This document shows positions 47,413 to 57,320 of a DNA stretch of 63,871 nucleotides, one piece after another. Source of the stretch: Methylococcus sp. (GTDB lineage: Bacteria; Pseudomonadota; Gammaproteobacteria; Methylococcales; Methylococcaceae); NCBI GenBank assembly GCA_028688525.1, contig JAQTYA010000009.1:1-63871 (forward strand). Reading direction: 5' to 3'. Position 1 is the stretch's first letter, and the number at the start of each line of letters is the position of its first letter. Under the pieces are notes generated by a model. It searched no databases. It saw only the letters and a list, made by a program, of their open reading frames with translations, and was not told the DNA's origin. The translations under genes were made by a program, and so were the position numbers.

Positions 47413-48942
47413 TTAGTGTATGTTCCACACCCCCATCATGCCGGCATCCTCGTGCTCCAGGATATGGCAGTGAAAAACCGTGGTTCCGGAGAAATCGCGG
47501 ATCGGCACCAGCATCCTCACCGTACCGTGTTTCGGCACGACCACGGTATCCTTCCAGGCCGGCGCGTGAGTGTAGAAAGCCGCGTAGTTTGCATCGCCAC
47601 CCTGAATCGAGATCACCTGGGCCGGGTTCACATGCTGATGGAACGGATGGTCCATCATGCTCATGTTGGAAATTTCCCATACCTCGTAGCTGCCGACGCT
47701 TGAATCCGCGGTATAGGCTTCCGTTTCCGAGTACGAAATCCCGTTGATGGTCGCTTCCAAGGAACTTCCGTCCCCCATCATCCCGCCGCCCATCATGCCC
47801 ATACCGAGCACTAGGCGCCGTACCGGGGCACCGGCCGGAACAGCCAAACGCGCAGCAGCAGGATCAATGGATACCGGAATACGCTGTTTAAGCGGCTTGC
47901 CCTGAACCTTGGCCGTTAGCAAACTCACCCGTTCGTTCCTGGCGATTCCGGCCCCCCGATCGTAAGGTTGAGCCAACAGGGTATAAGACCCGCGGATCGC
48001 CGACGCCTTAACCAGCACATCGGCGCGCTCGCCCGGAGCCAGCAGCAGACTGTCCATCGGGTAAGCTTGGTCCAGCAAGCCGCCGTCAGTGCCGATCACA
48101 CGCAAAACATGCCGCTCCAAAGCCAGTTTGTAAAACCGTGCATTGCTGGCGTTGACGATCCGCCAGCGCTGCACCTGGCGCGGTCGCAGGCTCAACACAG
48201 GATTGATCTGGCCGTTCACCATGACCGTATCGCCTTCCATACCGCTCCGGTAATCGGATAGCTCGGCCAGAGGCGCCGGTTTGGAACCGGCCAACCGGAT
48301 ATCTTTCAACATCAGGATATGGGTTTCATAGGCCGCCAGCTCAGGCACATCGTCCGCGACCTCCAGTGCACCCGCCAAACCTGCCCATAGTTGTTCAGCT
48401 GTCAGGCCGTGGACATGGGGATGGTAGAAATTGAGATTTCCGCCGGCATGCCGTGAAAGATCGAATTCATAATCGAAGGTTTCGCCCGGCTGGAGGCTGA
48501 CCGCGACTTTGTCTGAAGCGCCGGAAGGCGACACGTGCAAACCGTGCGGATGCAAATTGGTGACACCGCGCCGATGGCCGAGCAAGGTATTGCCGTCATA
48601 CGGCAGGGCGTTGGTGAAATGTACTTTGAGCAGGTCGCCTTTCTTGACCTTGATCGTCGGTCCCGGATACTCGCCGTTGTAGGTCATCAGTTCGACTGCC
48701 GACCCATTTATGCCGATGGGCGCCGGCCGCGCTTCCAAGCTGGCCTCGAAAACCCCTGCGGTGGCAGATTGATTAGGCAGCACCGTAGGATCCCGGAAGG
48801 CAGCGCCCGGCGGCGGCGCGATGACCGACGTAGTACCCCCGCCCGGCGGCCTCTCCATCATGTCGGCCTGTACAGCCTGGCACCAGGCGGCACCCGACAG
48901 CCAAGCTGGCACAAATGCTAGCGATAGTCCGCAATCTTTCAT
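47413..48942 (-). CDS. Periplasmic multicopper oxidase (CueO/CopA-like)
   Basis: 509 aa with the four copper-binding blocks HPHGLHV, HPHVHGL, HPFHQHVNP and FHCHILEHEDAGMM. Such enzymes oxidise Cu(I) to the less toxic Cu(II). Signal peptide to about residue 26; no twin-arginine motif. A Met/Gly-rich stretch (MGMMGGGMMGDG, near residue 370) fits a copper-responsive loop. The ATG at 48942 has GGAGG upstream; the open frame extends to a GTG inside that site. Convergent with the Cus pump. Confidence 0.92.
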   Translation of the reverse strand: MKDCGLSLAFVPAWLSGAAWCQAVQADMMERPPGGGTTSVIAPPPGAAFRDPTVLPNQSATAGVFEASLEARPAPIGINGSAVELMTYNGEYPGPTIKVKKGDLLKVHFTNALPYDGNTLLGHRRGVTNLHPHGLHVSPSGASDKVAVSLQPGETFDYEFDLSRHAGGNLNFYHPHVHGLTAEQLWAGLAGALEVADDVPELAAYETHILMLKDIRLAGSKPAPLAELSDYRSGMEGDTVMVNGQINPVLSLRPRQVQRWRIVNASNARFYKLALERHVLRVIGTDGGLLDQAYPMDSLLLAPGERADVLVKASAIRGSYTLLAQPYDRGAGIARNERVSLLTAKVQGKPLKQRIPVSIDPAAARLAVPAGAPVRRLVLGMGMMGGGMMGDGSSLEATINGISYSETEAYTADSSVGSYEVWEISNMSMMDHPFHQHVNPAQVISIQGGDANYAAFYTHAPAWKDTVVVPKHGTVRMLVPIRDFSGTTVFHCHILEHEDAGMMGVWNIH

Positions 48943-49118
48943 CCTAGTCTCCTCCACAAATCTGCGGCTCGCTTAGCCTTAGCCACATTAGATTATTAAG
49001 ATAGTCAGATATTTTTGGCAAAGCGGCCCTTTCCGGCACAGACGTACATCACCAGCTTGCCCGCCCTTACTCCCGCAAAAGCGGACGGAACTTACGGTCG
49101 GAAATCATGTCGGATAAT

Positions 49119-49148
49119 TTGTTGGCCCATAGTCTATTTACCTATAAA
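49119..49148 (+). promoter_or_regulatory. Candidate promoter of the paralogue cluster
   Basis: TTGTTG (49119-49124), an 18-bp spacer and TATAAA (49143-49148), 42 bp before the GTG start of the first paralogue. Confidence 0.4.
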
Positions 49149-49189
49149 ATTCAAGGTTTCGGGCATGCCCTCCGGGCCGGACCAGAAAG

Positions 49190-50161
49190 GTGAACAAAAA
49201 ATTGACGGCATATAGAACTCGGCTCGCATTGCTCCGCTTGCTGGCAGTAGTCGTTTCACCTGCGGCGAGTGCAGATATCGTCTCCGATCGCACCGAGACC
49301 ATCGACCAGTTGTTGATCTACAGCGGCTCCAATGCAACCCTAGAAGCAGGCGGCGGCAAGAACGTCCTCAGCATTCGCCTCAAACCCGATGCTATCCAAC
49401 TCTTAGGTCTCTTGCCGCAGGTCTTTTCCAGCGATCTGTCCATGGCCGATCATCTCCATGTATGGGACGGACTATTCGCGTATGACCGTTCCGGCGCCCC
49501 TGCGCTGCTGACTTGGAGCGATCGGGACGAACAAACCGGCGTCCGTGTATGGATCAGCAAACCCAGCTATGACTCGCAAAGCGGCGACCTGGTCTTCACA
49601 ATCAGAAAAGTACGGAAAAGCACCAAGACACTGGAATCGCTCTCCGTCTCTAAGAAGGGGTGGGCATCGCTCGCGCCCGGAACCCTCTCCGGCGTAAGCC
49701 TATACCTCGACGACCAAACCGGGCGGGTCCTCCGGTACACGTCAGCGCAGACGCAAACCGTCGACACCTGCTTGATCCAACCCTACGCCACATGCCGGAA
49801 CGCGAGCTTGGCCGGCGCAGATCTAAAGGGCGCGAGCCTGATTCGCGCCGACCTGAGCGGCACCGATCTGAGCGGCACCAATCTGGATCGTACGGACATG
49901 ACGATGGCGGTGCTGAACAATACCAGCTTCGCCGGGGCTCATATGGAAGGAACGGGGCTATACGGAGCCAGCGTCTCTTCGTCGAATTTCGACGGAGCTT
50001 ATATGCTCGATGCAAACCTAAGCTACGGCCAATGGTGGAATATGGCCTTGGTTCAAACAAACCTGGCCGGCGCCAGACTGGAAGGGACCGCTCTGAACGG
50101 CGTCACCTTCTGCAGCGTCACCATGCCGGACGGCACGATCAACAACAGCGGGTGCAACTAA
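49190..50161 (+). CDS. Exported pentapeptide-repeat protein, paralogue 1
   Basis: 323 aa, GTG start with a weak ribosome-binding site. Signal peptide to about residue 28 (ASADIVSD). An N-terminal domain (about 29-180) contains IDQLLIYSGSNAT, PALLTWSDRDEQTGVRVWIS and SGVSLYLDDQTGRVLRYT. A disulfide-type pair (CLIQPYATC) leads into a pentapeptide-repeat helix (about 205-300; A(D/N)LxG units). It ends in FCSVTMPDGTINNSGCN. The N-terminal domain is not one I recognise. First of three tandem paralogues. Confidence 0.75.
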   Translation: MNKKLTAYRTRLALLRLLAVVVSPAASADIVSDRTETIDQLLIYSGSNATLEAGGGKNVLSIRLKPDAIQLLGLLPQVFSSDLSMADHLHVWDGLFAYDRSGAPALLTWSDRDEQTGVRVWISKPSYDSQSGDLVFTIRKVRKSTKTLESLSVSKKGWASLAPGTLSGVSLYLDDQTGRVLRYTSAQTQTVDTCLIQPYATCRNASLAGADLKGASLIRADLSGTDLSGTNLDRTDMTMAVLNNTSFAGAHMEGTGLYGASVSSSNFDGAYMLDANLSYGQWWNMALVQTNLAGARLEGTALNGVTFCSVTMPDGTINNSGCN

Positions 50162-50280
50162 TTTCGTTTCGTAGGTGTCCAATTTCAGGAGCTGTATCGG
50201 CAATCATGAGATACGCCGCAGCTCCGATCGCCTGAATAGCGAAACAATTGCTCAGGCGCCACGGATACCTTAAGGAGAAA

Positions 50281-50811
50281 ATGATGAAGCTTCGTATCCG
50301 CTCAACCCTAATGATCGGCCTGTTGGCCGCAACCTCAGCAGCAAGTGCCGAAACCGCTCCCAGCAAGACGCCTACCAGCGCCATACTTGAAACCGGAGGC
50401 AAATCGGGCACCTACATCATCAAGCTCAAAGCCGAAGCCGTCCAGTTGCAAAGCATTCGACCCTACGCCGGCGAAAATATACTGCCCGCGGCGGGGCTTC
50501 TTCAGGCTTGGGACAGCATCTTCAAGGCGGAGCCCGAAGTCCCTGCATTGCTAACCTGGGCCAAGGACAGCGGAGAAACCGGCGTCCGCCTGTGGGTCAG
50601 CAAACCCAGCTACGATGCCCAAAGCGGTGAATTACGCTTCGTTACCCGGCGCGCGTGGAAAACTACCGATACCCTGGAAGCGCTGTCCGTTCCCAAGAAA
50701 TCCGGACTCCCCCTCAAGCCCGGCGATATTCCGGGCATGGCCTTATATCTCGACGGCGGCCAAGGTCGGGTTATCCGCTACAAAACGGAAACCGGCGCGG
50801 AAGCCTCCTAA
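50281..50811 (+). CDS. Paralogue 2, lacking the pentapeptide repeats
   Basis: 176 aa, AAGGAG right before ATG 50281. Signal peptide MMKLRIRSTLMIGLLAATSA. The mature part is the same domain as in the neighbours (VPALLTWAKDSGETGVRLWV, SKPSYDAQSGELRF, GRVIRYKTETG) and stops where the pentapeptide repeats begin in the others. No remnant of repeats follows, so it is a genuine short form or an old truncation. Confidence 0.75.
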   Translation: MMKLRIRSTLMIGLLAATSAASAETAPSKTPTSAILETGGKSGTYIIKLKAEAVQLQSIRPYAGENILPAAGLLQAWDSIFKAEPEVPALLTWAKDSGETGVRLWVSKPSYDAQSGELRFVTRRAWKTTDTLEALSVPKKSGLPLKPGDIPGMALYLDGGQGRVIRYKTETGAEAS

Positions 50812-50885
50812 GTATCGCCTCCCGCTACCATGTGCGCCTTCGCTGAGACTTGCCTTTTTGCACCGACGCCACTGAAGGATCGCCG

Positions 50886-51815
50886 ATGAACTCATATTTT
50901 CGCGCCACTCTATTCGGCCTGCTCATCTCAACTGTGTCTTCCACAGCACTCTCCGACATCGTCTCGGACAGAGTCGACGCTATCGACCAGCTTCTGGTCT
51001 ACGGCGCATCGAGCGCGACATGGGAAACTTCCGCGAGCAAAGACGCCTATGTCGTCGGCCTCAAACCCGAAGCCGTCAAACTGCTGGGTATCCGGCCTAG
51101 GCCGTTCGCCAGCGCAGTTCCGGTCACCGACGTTGCTAGGATATGGGACAGCCTGTTCTCATCCCAAGGCGAGATACCAGCCCTTCTGACCTGGAGCGGC
51201 CAAAACGGCGAAACAGGAGTCCAGCTCTGGATCGGCGCACCCAGCTACGACGCTCAGAGCGGAGAGTTCCGTTTTGCCGCTAGGAAAGCCCCAAAAACCA
51301 CACGGCTGCTGGCATCGCTCAGCGTCCACAAGAAGCCGGCGGCAGCGCTTGCCTCCGGAACGCTCTCCGGTGCGCACCTATACCTGGACGACGAACAAGG
51401 CAGGGTGATCCGTTACACCGATGGACACTCCGTAGTCGGGAGCTGCGTGATCCAGCCTTATACGCGTTGCCCACGGGCATATTTGGCTGGAGCCGACCTA
51501 GCTCGCGCCGACCTGACCGGTGCCTACCTCGCCTTCGCCGACATCGCCCGTGCGAATTTGCGCAACACGCTGTTTGCCGGCGCCAATATGGAAGGCGCGA
51601 GCCTGCAAGATGCGACCGTCAACGAATCCAGCTTCGACAACGCCTATCTAGGCGATGCGAACCTCAGCTACAGCCACTGGTCGAATATCGCTCTGGTAAA
51701 TACCAACCTCCGCGGGGCCAACGTGCATGAGATGCAGCAGGCTAATGTCACCTACTGCAACGTGACCCTGCCCGACGGCTCGGTCGACAACAGCGGCTGC
51801 ACGCCCAGCCACTGA
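50886..51815 (+). CDS. Exported pentapeptide-repeat protein, paralogue 3
   Basis: 309 aa from ATG 50886 (AAGGA upstream). Signal peptide to about residue 23 (ALSDIVSD). The same N-terminal domain (AIDQLLVYGASSAT, APSYDAQSGEFRF, SGAHLYLDDEQGRVIRYT), a Cys pair (CVIQPYTRC), then pentapeptide repeats and a C-terminal TLPDGSVDNSGC block matching paralogue 1. Confidence 0.75.
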   Translation: MNSYFRATLFGLLISTVSSTALSDIVSDRVDAIDQLLVYGASSATWETSASKDAYVVGLKPEAVKLLGIRPRPFASAVPVTDVARIWDSLFSSQGEIPALLTWSGQNGETGVQLWIGAPSYDAQSGEFRFAARKAPKTTRLLASLSVHKKPAAALASGTLSGAHLYLDDEQGRVIRYTDGHSVVGSCVIQPYTRCPRAYLAGADLARADLTGAYLAFADIARANLRNTLFAGANMEGASLQDATVNESSFDNAYLGDANLSYSHWSNIALVNTNLRGANVHEMQQANVTYCNVTLPDGSVDNSGCTPSH

Positions 51816-52069
51816 CAACCCTTCCGGACAGGCTCGGCGGCCGCAACGCTCGGACAAAATTTCGCCAGGCCTTCACTCGCAGCACTTGGACGCTGCTTTT
51901 TCCACACCCCTCATCAATATATCCGGTTGAAACACCCAAGGACGCCGTACCGGACCCCGCCCGGTACAGAGCGCCTACGCTGCCATCATATATTTCTATA
52001 TTTACAATATTATAGAAATATAAGACAAAAACAAGCTCACCGTTGTCGGGAGCAAATCCATCCAAATGG
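51816..52069. other. Intergenic stretch with a perfect AT-rich inverted repeat
   Basis: No supported gene. A 12-bp perfect inverted repeat TATATTTCTATA (51989-52000) / TATAGAAATATA (52011-52022) flanks a 10-nt loop. It could be an operator or DNA-bending site upstream of the Fur-controlled promoter; as a terminator it is too AT-rich. Confidence 0.6.
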
Positions 52070-52101
52070 TTGACACTCATATGATAATGGTTATCATTAC
52101 T
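52070..52101 (+). promoter_or_regulatory. Strong promoter overlapped by a Fur box
   Basis: TTGACA (52070-52075), 16 bp, TATCAT (52092-52097). GATAATGGTTATCATTACT (52083-52101) matches 15 of 19 positions of the classic Fur box and covers the -10; its core TGATAA-N3-TTATCA is a perfect palindrome. Iron repression of the next two genes is expected. Confidence 0.8.
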
Positions 52102-52174
52102 GTCAAGCTGAAGCGGCCCCACAACTTCGGCAGCCTTTTAGAGTATGCGTCCAAACCGACCCTGAGGAACGAGC

Positions 52175-52411
52175 ATGAATCCACGACTTTCCGCCCATCC
52201 GGAACCCCAGATTTCCACAGCTGTTCTGATCGGGATATTGCGTTCGCTGTTGATGCAATACGCCCGCACCCCGTCACCCTCGATTGCGGGCAATATCGCC
52301 AACTGCCTAGATAAACTGCTATCCCATCCCCAATTCGACGAGCCGCCGCAGGAGCGCTGTACCTATTTGTACATGCGCACCTACTGGCGCCTAGTCGAAT
52401 CGCTGGGCTGA
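52175..52411 (+). CDS. Fur-controlled small protein, 78 aa
   Basis: GAGGAACG before ATG 52175. Soluble, helical protein (STAVLIGILRSLLMQYART; FDEPPQERCTYLYMRTYWRL) with one cysteine and no signal peptide. I do not recognise the family. Position directly behind a Fur-box promoter suggests a part in iron starvation. Confidence 0.7.
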   Translation: MNPRLSAHPEPQISTAVLIGILRSLLMQYARTPSPSIAGNIANCLDKLLSHPQFDEPPQERCTYLYMRTYWRLVESLG

Positions 52412-52451
52412 ACAGTACCGCCCCCCAACGCCGATCCTAGGATTATCTGCC

Positions 52452-52697
52452 ATGAGTAAGACCGCCTGCCATATCCGGAATCTGGCCAACGACGGCCTCT
52501 GCCGCGTTGACTATTGCCAGGATTGCACATGCTTTCACCTAAAAGTGGGCTATACCAGCCTGCAGATCCGTCCCGATGCATTCCTGAGGCTGTGCGGCAC
52601 GATGAACACCGCCCTGGCCCGTTACCGCCGCCTGAACGACAGCCAGGGACCGCAAAAGAAGCGGGGCTACATCAACGATCCCGGTTTGCCGCATTGA
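52452..52697 (+). CDS. Cysteine-rich small protein, 81 aa
   Basis: AGGA upstream of ATG 52452, 40 bp after the previous gene and probably cotranscribed. The N-terminal half has five cysteines, four of them in CRVDYCQDCTCFHLKVGYTS, enough for a metal or Fe-S site; the C-terminal half is basic (RYRRLNDSQGPQKKRG). Cytoplasmic. Family not recognised. Confidence 0.7.
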   Translation: MSKTACHIRNLANDGLCRVDYCQDCTCFHLKVGYTSLQIRPDAFLRLCGTMNTALARYRRLNDSQGPQKKRGYINDPGLPH

Positions 52698-52921
52698 AAA
52701 ACGCCGGAGGTGTCGCTGCCCCAAGACGGCGCCATGCTTGAAATCCATACGCGCTACCTTTTTCTCTAGAACCCACTCCCAAAACTCCGCCAAATTTGTC
52801 GGCCGCGGCAGTTTTCGCGGGCGCTGCGGCAAAGGTGCGCGCTTCCGGCTTGACGTCATCTCACGTTCCAGGTAGGGTGCAAGGTTTTTCACTAGCGCGC
52901 CTCCCCGCGGGGTGGCTCGCA

Positions 52922-52943
52922 ACCGGACACGCCAGCGTCCGGT
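52922..52943 (+). promoter_or_regulatory. Hairpin in the ilvB leader
   Basis: ACCGGAC / GTCCGGT arms, ending 21 bp before the ilvB start. A promoter candidate (TTGACG near 52850) lies upstream. There is no T run, so this is a possible RNA structure rather than a clear terminator. Confidence 0.35.
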
Positions 52944-52964
52944 CAAACGAGAGGGCCGAAAATC

Positions 52965-54695
52965 GTGGAACTCAGCGGTGCGGAAATCCTAGTCCAGTGC
53001 CTGAAAGACGAGGGTGTGGAATACATCTTCGGCTATCCAGGCGGTGCGGTGCTGCATATTTATGATGCGCTGTTCAAACAGGACGACGTGAAGCACATCC
53101 TGGTACGCCACGAACAAGGCGCGACTCACGCCGCCGACGGCTATGCCCGCTCGACCGGAAAACCAGGGGTGGTGCTGGTCACCTCCGGACCGGGCGCAAC
53201 CAATGCCGTCACCGGCATCGCCACCGCCTACATGGATTCGATCCCGCTAGTCGTCATCACCGGCCAAGTGTCCCTGCCCGTCATCGGCAGCGACGCCTTC
53301 CAGGAGGCCGACATCGTCGGCATCACCCGCCCCTGCGTGAAGCACAACTTCCTGGTCAAGGACATCCACAAACTGGCCGAAACTGTCAAGAAGGCTTTTT
53401 ACATCGCGACCACCGGCAGGCCCGGCCCAGTCGTGGTCGACATCCCCAAGGATGTGACCGACCCGAGCATCCAAATACCGTACGAGTACCCGCGCAGTGT
53501 GACTCTCCGGTCCTACAATCCTTCGGTCAAAGGCCATCCGGTCCAGATCAAGAAGGCTGTGGAACTGCTGCTGTCGGCCCGGCGCCCAATGATCTATAGC
53601 GGCGGCGGCGTCATCCTCGGCAATGCCGCTGACGAGCTGACCGCTCTGACGCGGATGCTGAACTTTCCTATCACGAATACGCTGATGGGCCTGGGCGGCT
53701 ATCCCGCCACCGACCGCCAGTTCGTCGGCATGCTCGGGATGCACGGCACCTACGAAGCGAACATGGCCATGCACGACTGCGACGTACTGCTGGCCGTAGG
53801 AGCCCGCTTCGACGACCGCGTCACCGGCAAGATCGCCGAATTCTGCCCCGATGCCACGATCATTCACATCGACGTCGATCCGGCTTCGATCTCCAAGACC
53901 GTCAAGGTAGACATCCCCATTGTCGGCGAAGTCGTCCCAGTACTGGCCGACATGATAGAAATCATCAAGACATCCGGCCGCTCGCCCGATGCCGAAGCAC
54001 TGAGCGCTTGGTGGGCGCGGATCGACCAGTGGCGCAGTCTCGATTGCCTGCGCTACGACCGCAGCAGCGAGCGGATCAAGCCGCAATACGTGGTCGAACA
54101 GCTTTGGGAACTGACCCGGGGTGAGGCTTTCGTCGCCTCCGACGTCGGACAACACCAGATGTGGGCTGCCCAGTTCTACAAGTTCGACCAGCCGCGCCGC
54201 TGGGTCAATTCCGGTGGGCTCGGTACCATGGGCTTCGGCCTGCCGGCAGCCATCGGCATCAAGCTTGCGCACCCGGACGAAGAAGTCGTCTGCGTGACCG
54301 GCGAAGCCAGCATCCAGATGTGCATCCAGGAGCTGGCAACCGCCCTGCAATACCGCACGCCGATCAAAATCGTCAACCTGAACAACGGCTATATGGGCAT
54401 GGTGCGGCAGTGGCAGGAATTCATCTACGAGAGCCGCTATTCCGAGTCGTATCTGGAAACTCTGCCCGATTTCGTCAAACTGGCGGAAAGCTACGGGCAC
54501 GTCGGCATGCGCATCGCCAAGCCGGCCGACGTGCGCCCAGCCCTGGAAGAAGCGCTTAAGCTCAAGGACCGGACTGTGTTCATGGATTTCCTGACCGATC
54601 CCACCGAGAACGTTTACCCCATGATCGAGACCGGCAAGGCCCAACACGAAATGCGGCTGGCCCCCGGCATCACGGTCGACAGGGAGCTTGCCTGA
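52965..54695 (+). CDS. ilvB: Acetolactate synthase, catalytic subunit
   Basis: ThDP enzyme condensing pyruvate to acetolactate or acetohydroxybutyrate in branched-chain amino acid synthesis. 576 aa with three domains; FGYPGGAVLHIYDAL with HEQGATHAADGYAR (ThDP glutamate) and the ThDP-binding GEASIQMCIQELATALQYRT...NNGYMGM. The start is a GTG at 52965. Two bases before the small subunit. Confidence 0.96.
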   Translation: MELSGAEILVQCLKDEGVEYIFGYPGGAVLHIYDALFKQDDVKHILVRHEQGATHAADGYARSTGKPGVVLVTSGPGATNAVTGIATAYMDSIPLVVITGQVSLPVIGSDAFQEADIVGITRPCVKHNFLVKDIHKLAETVKKAFYIATTGRPGPVVVDIPKDVTDPSIQIPYEYPRSVTLRSYNPSVKGHPVQIKKAVELLLSARRPMIYSGGGVILGNAADELTALTRMLNFPITNTLMGLGGYPATDRQFVGMLGMHGTYEANMAMHDCDVLLAVGARFDDRVTGKIAEFCPDATIIHIDVDPASISKTVKVDIPIVGEVVPVLADMIEIIKTSGRSPDAEALSAWWARIDQWRSLDCLRYDRSSERIKPQYVVEQLWELTRGEAFVASDVGQHQMWAAQFYKFDQPRRWVNSGGLGTMGFGLPAAIGIKLAHPDEEVVCVTGEASIQMCIQELATALQYRTPIKIVNLNNGYMGMVRQWQEFIYESRYSESYLETLPDFVKLAESYGHVGMRIAKPADVRPALEEALKLKDRTVFMDFLTDPTENVYPMIETGKAQHEMRLAPGITVDRELA

Positions 54696-54697
54696 CC

Positions 54698-55189
54698 ATG
54701 CGCCACATCATTTCCATACTGATCGAAAACGAATCCGGCGCGCTGTCCCGGGTCGCCGGCCTATTCTCCGCCCGCGGCTACAACATCGAGTCGCTGACCG
54801 TGGCGCCAACCCAGGACCCGACCCTGTCGCGCATGACCATCGTGACTTCCGGCAGCGACGAGGTCATCGAGCAGATCACCAAGCAGCTAAACAAGCTGAT
54901 CGACGTAGTCAAACTCATCGACTTGTCGGAATCGGCCCACATCGAGCGCGAACTGATGCTGGTCAAAGTCCGCGCCGCCGACGGCGCCCGCGAAGAGGTC
55001 AAGCGGCTGGCAGACATCTTCCGCGGCAATATTATCGACGTCACGCCGACCAGCTACGTGATCGAAGTCACCGGAGAAAAAGCCAAGCTGGACGCCTTCC
55101 TGCAGGCTCTGCGGGAAGACGCCATCGTCGAAGTGGTGCGCTCCGGCACCACCGGCATCCTGCGCGGCGAACGCGGACTGCACGTCTGA
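54698..55189 (+). CDS. ilvH: Acetolactate synthase, regulatory subunit
   Basis: 163 aa. An N-terminal ACT domain (MRHIISILIENESGALSRVA) binds valine for feedback inhibition; the C-terminal half (about 80-163) is the IlvN-type dimer domain. Usual length. Confidence 0.96.
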   Translation: MRHIISILIENESGALSRVAGLFSARGYNIESLTVAPTQDPTLSRMTIVTSGSDEVIEQITKQLNKLIDVVKLIDLSESAHIERELMLVKVRAADGAREEVKRLADIFRGNIIDVTPTSYVIEVTGEKAKLDAFLQALREDAIVEVVRSGTTGILRGERGLHV

Positions 55190-55215
55190 CGGCTCGATCC
55201 ACGATACGTCCCTAG

Positions 55216-56271
<1,056 letters not shown>

Positions 56272-56276
56272 TACTT

Positions 56277-56304
56277 TGTGCCGGCGCGCATGTGCGCGCC
56301 GGCA
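56277..56304 (+). terminator. Strong hairpin between ilvC and pssA
   Basis: Perfect 12-bp stem GTGCCGGCGCGC / GCGCGCCGGCAC with a 4-nt ATGT loop. No T run follows, so it may act as an mRNA-stabilising or partial terminator element. Confidence 0.6.
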
Positions 56305-56319
56305 CAACAGTTTTCCGAC

Positions 56320-57069
56320 ATGGAAGAAAACCCCTCCTCCCCCAATCCCAAACGTCGGCGCGGCATCTACCTGCTGCCCAACCTGTTTACCACGGCCGCG
56401 CTATTCGCCGGCTTTTACGCCATCACCGCCGCGCTCAACGAGCGCTTCGAACTGGCAGCGATCGCCATCTTCGTCGCCATGATCCTAGACGGCATGGATG
56501 GCCGGGTCGCCCGCATGACCAATACGCAGAGTGCGTTCGGGGCGGAATACGACAGCATGGCGGACATGATTTCGTTCGGAGCGGCACCGGCCCTGGTGGT
56601 CTACATCTGGTCGCTATCCACGATGGGCAAGCTCGGCTGGGTCGCCGCATTCGTCCACACCGCCGGCGGCGCGCTGCGCCTAGCCCGCTTCAACACTCAG
56701 ATCGCCACCGCCGACAAACGCTACTTCCAGGGCCTGCCTAGCCCGTCCGCCGCCGCCATCCTGGCGGGTTTCGTCTGGTTCTCGGTGGACCAAGGCTTGA
56801 GCGGCGAAACCATGCGCTACATCGCCTTGGGGCTGTCCGTCGCCACTGGGCTGGCTATGGTCAGCAATTTCCGCTACTACAGCTTCAAGGACATCGACCT
56901 GCGCGGCCGCGTGCCTTTCGTCAATGCCATCTTCGTGATGCTGGTGTTCGCGGTGCTGTTTTCCAACCCGCCGCTGGTGCTGTTCCTGTTCTTCGGCGCT
57001 TACGCTCTGTCGGGCCCGGCGTTGACCCTCGCCATGCTGAAACGGCGGCGCGGCGAACGGCGCGCCTGA
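56320..57069 (+). CDS. pssA: CDP-diacylglycerol-serine O-phosphatidyltransferase
   Basis: Makes phosphatidylserine, the precursor of phosphatidylethanolamine. 249 aa, about eight helices. The CDP-alcohol phosphotransferase motif DGMDGRVARM...GAEYDSMADM is intact. An open frame from 56278 would place the start inside the hairpin; ATG 56320 (MEENPSSPNPKRRRG) gives the usual N-terminus. Its coupling to ilvC-leuA is conserved in several gammaproteobacteria. Confidence 0.94.
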   Translation: MEENPSSPNPKRRRGIYLLPNLFTTAALFAGFYAITAALNERFELAAIAIFVAMILDGMDGRVARMTNTQSAFGAEYDSMADMISFGAAPALVVYIWSLSTMGKLGWVAAFVHTAGGALRLARFNTQIATADKRYFQGLPSPSAAAILAGFVWFSVDQGLSGETMRYIALGLSVATGLAMVSNFRYYSFKDIDLRGRVPFVNAIFVMLVFAVLFSNPPLVLFLFFGAYALSGPALTLAMLKRRRGERRA

Positions 57070-57113
57070 CAACCGACCTGGGCACTATAGATTCCGAGCC
57101 GACAAAACGCATT

Positions 57114-57224
57114 ATGCCGACCCTGTGCCCTTCGCATTCAGCCCGTTTTCCGGAGGCATCGTCCATCTACGGTTTGCCGCGCAGCCTGTCGCTCGCCTCT
57201 TTTCTCGGCATGCTTCTGCCCTGA
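57114..57224 (+). promoter_or_regulatory. Possible leucine-rich leader frame before leuA
   Basis: A 36-codon frame MPTLCPSHSARF... carries six leucines in its last 16 codons (GLPRSLSLASFLGMLLP) and ends inside a hairpin (57213-57232, TTCTGCCC/GGGCAGAA). This is the layout of an attenuation leader. Against it, there is no good ribosome-binding site and no clear T run. Confidence 0.3.
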
Positions 57225-57320
57225 AGGGGCAGAACACGCGAACATTTTCGACCTACCCAACTCTTCCGGACGCACTGAACCGGCCGCCCCTTGCCGTAGC
57301 GGCCTAAGCGGAGTTTCGCC

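Noticed and set aside
53247..54647. 466-codon reverse-strand open frame inside ilvB
   Set aside because: Antisense shadow of a conserved enzyme gene.
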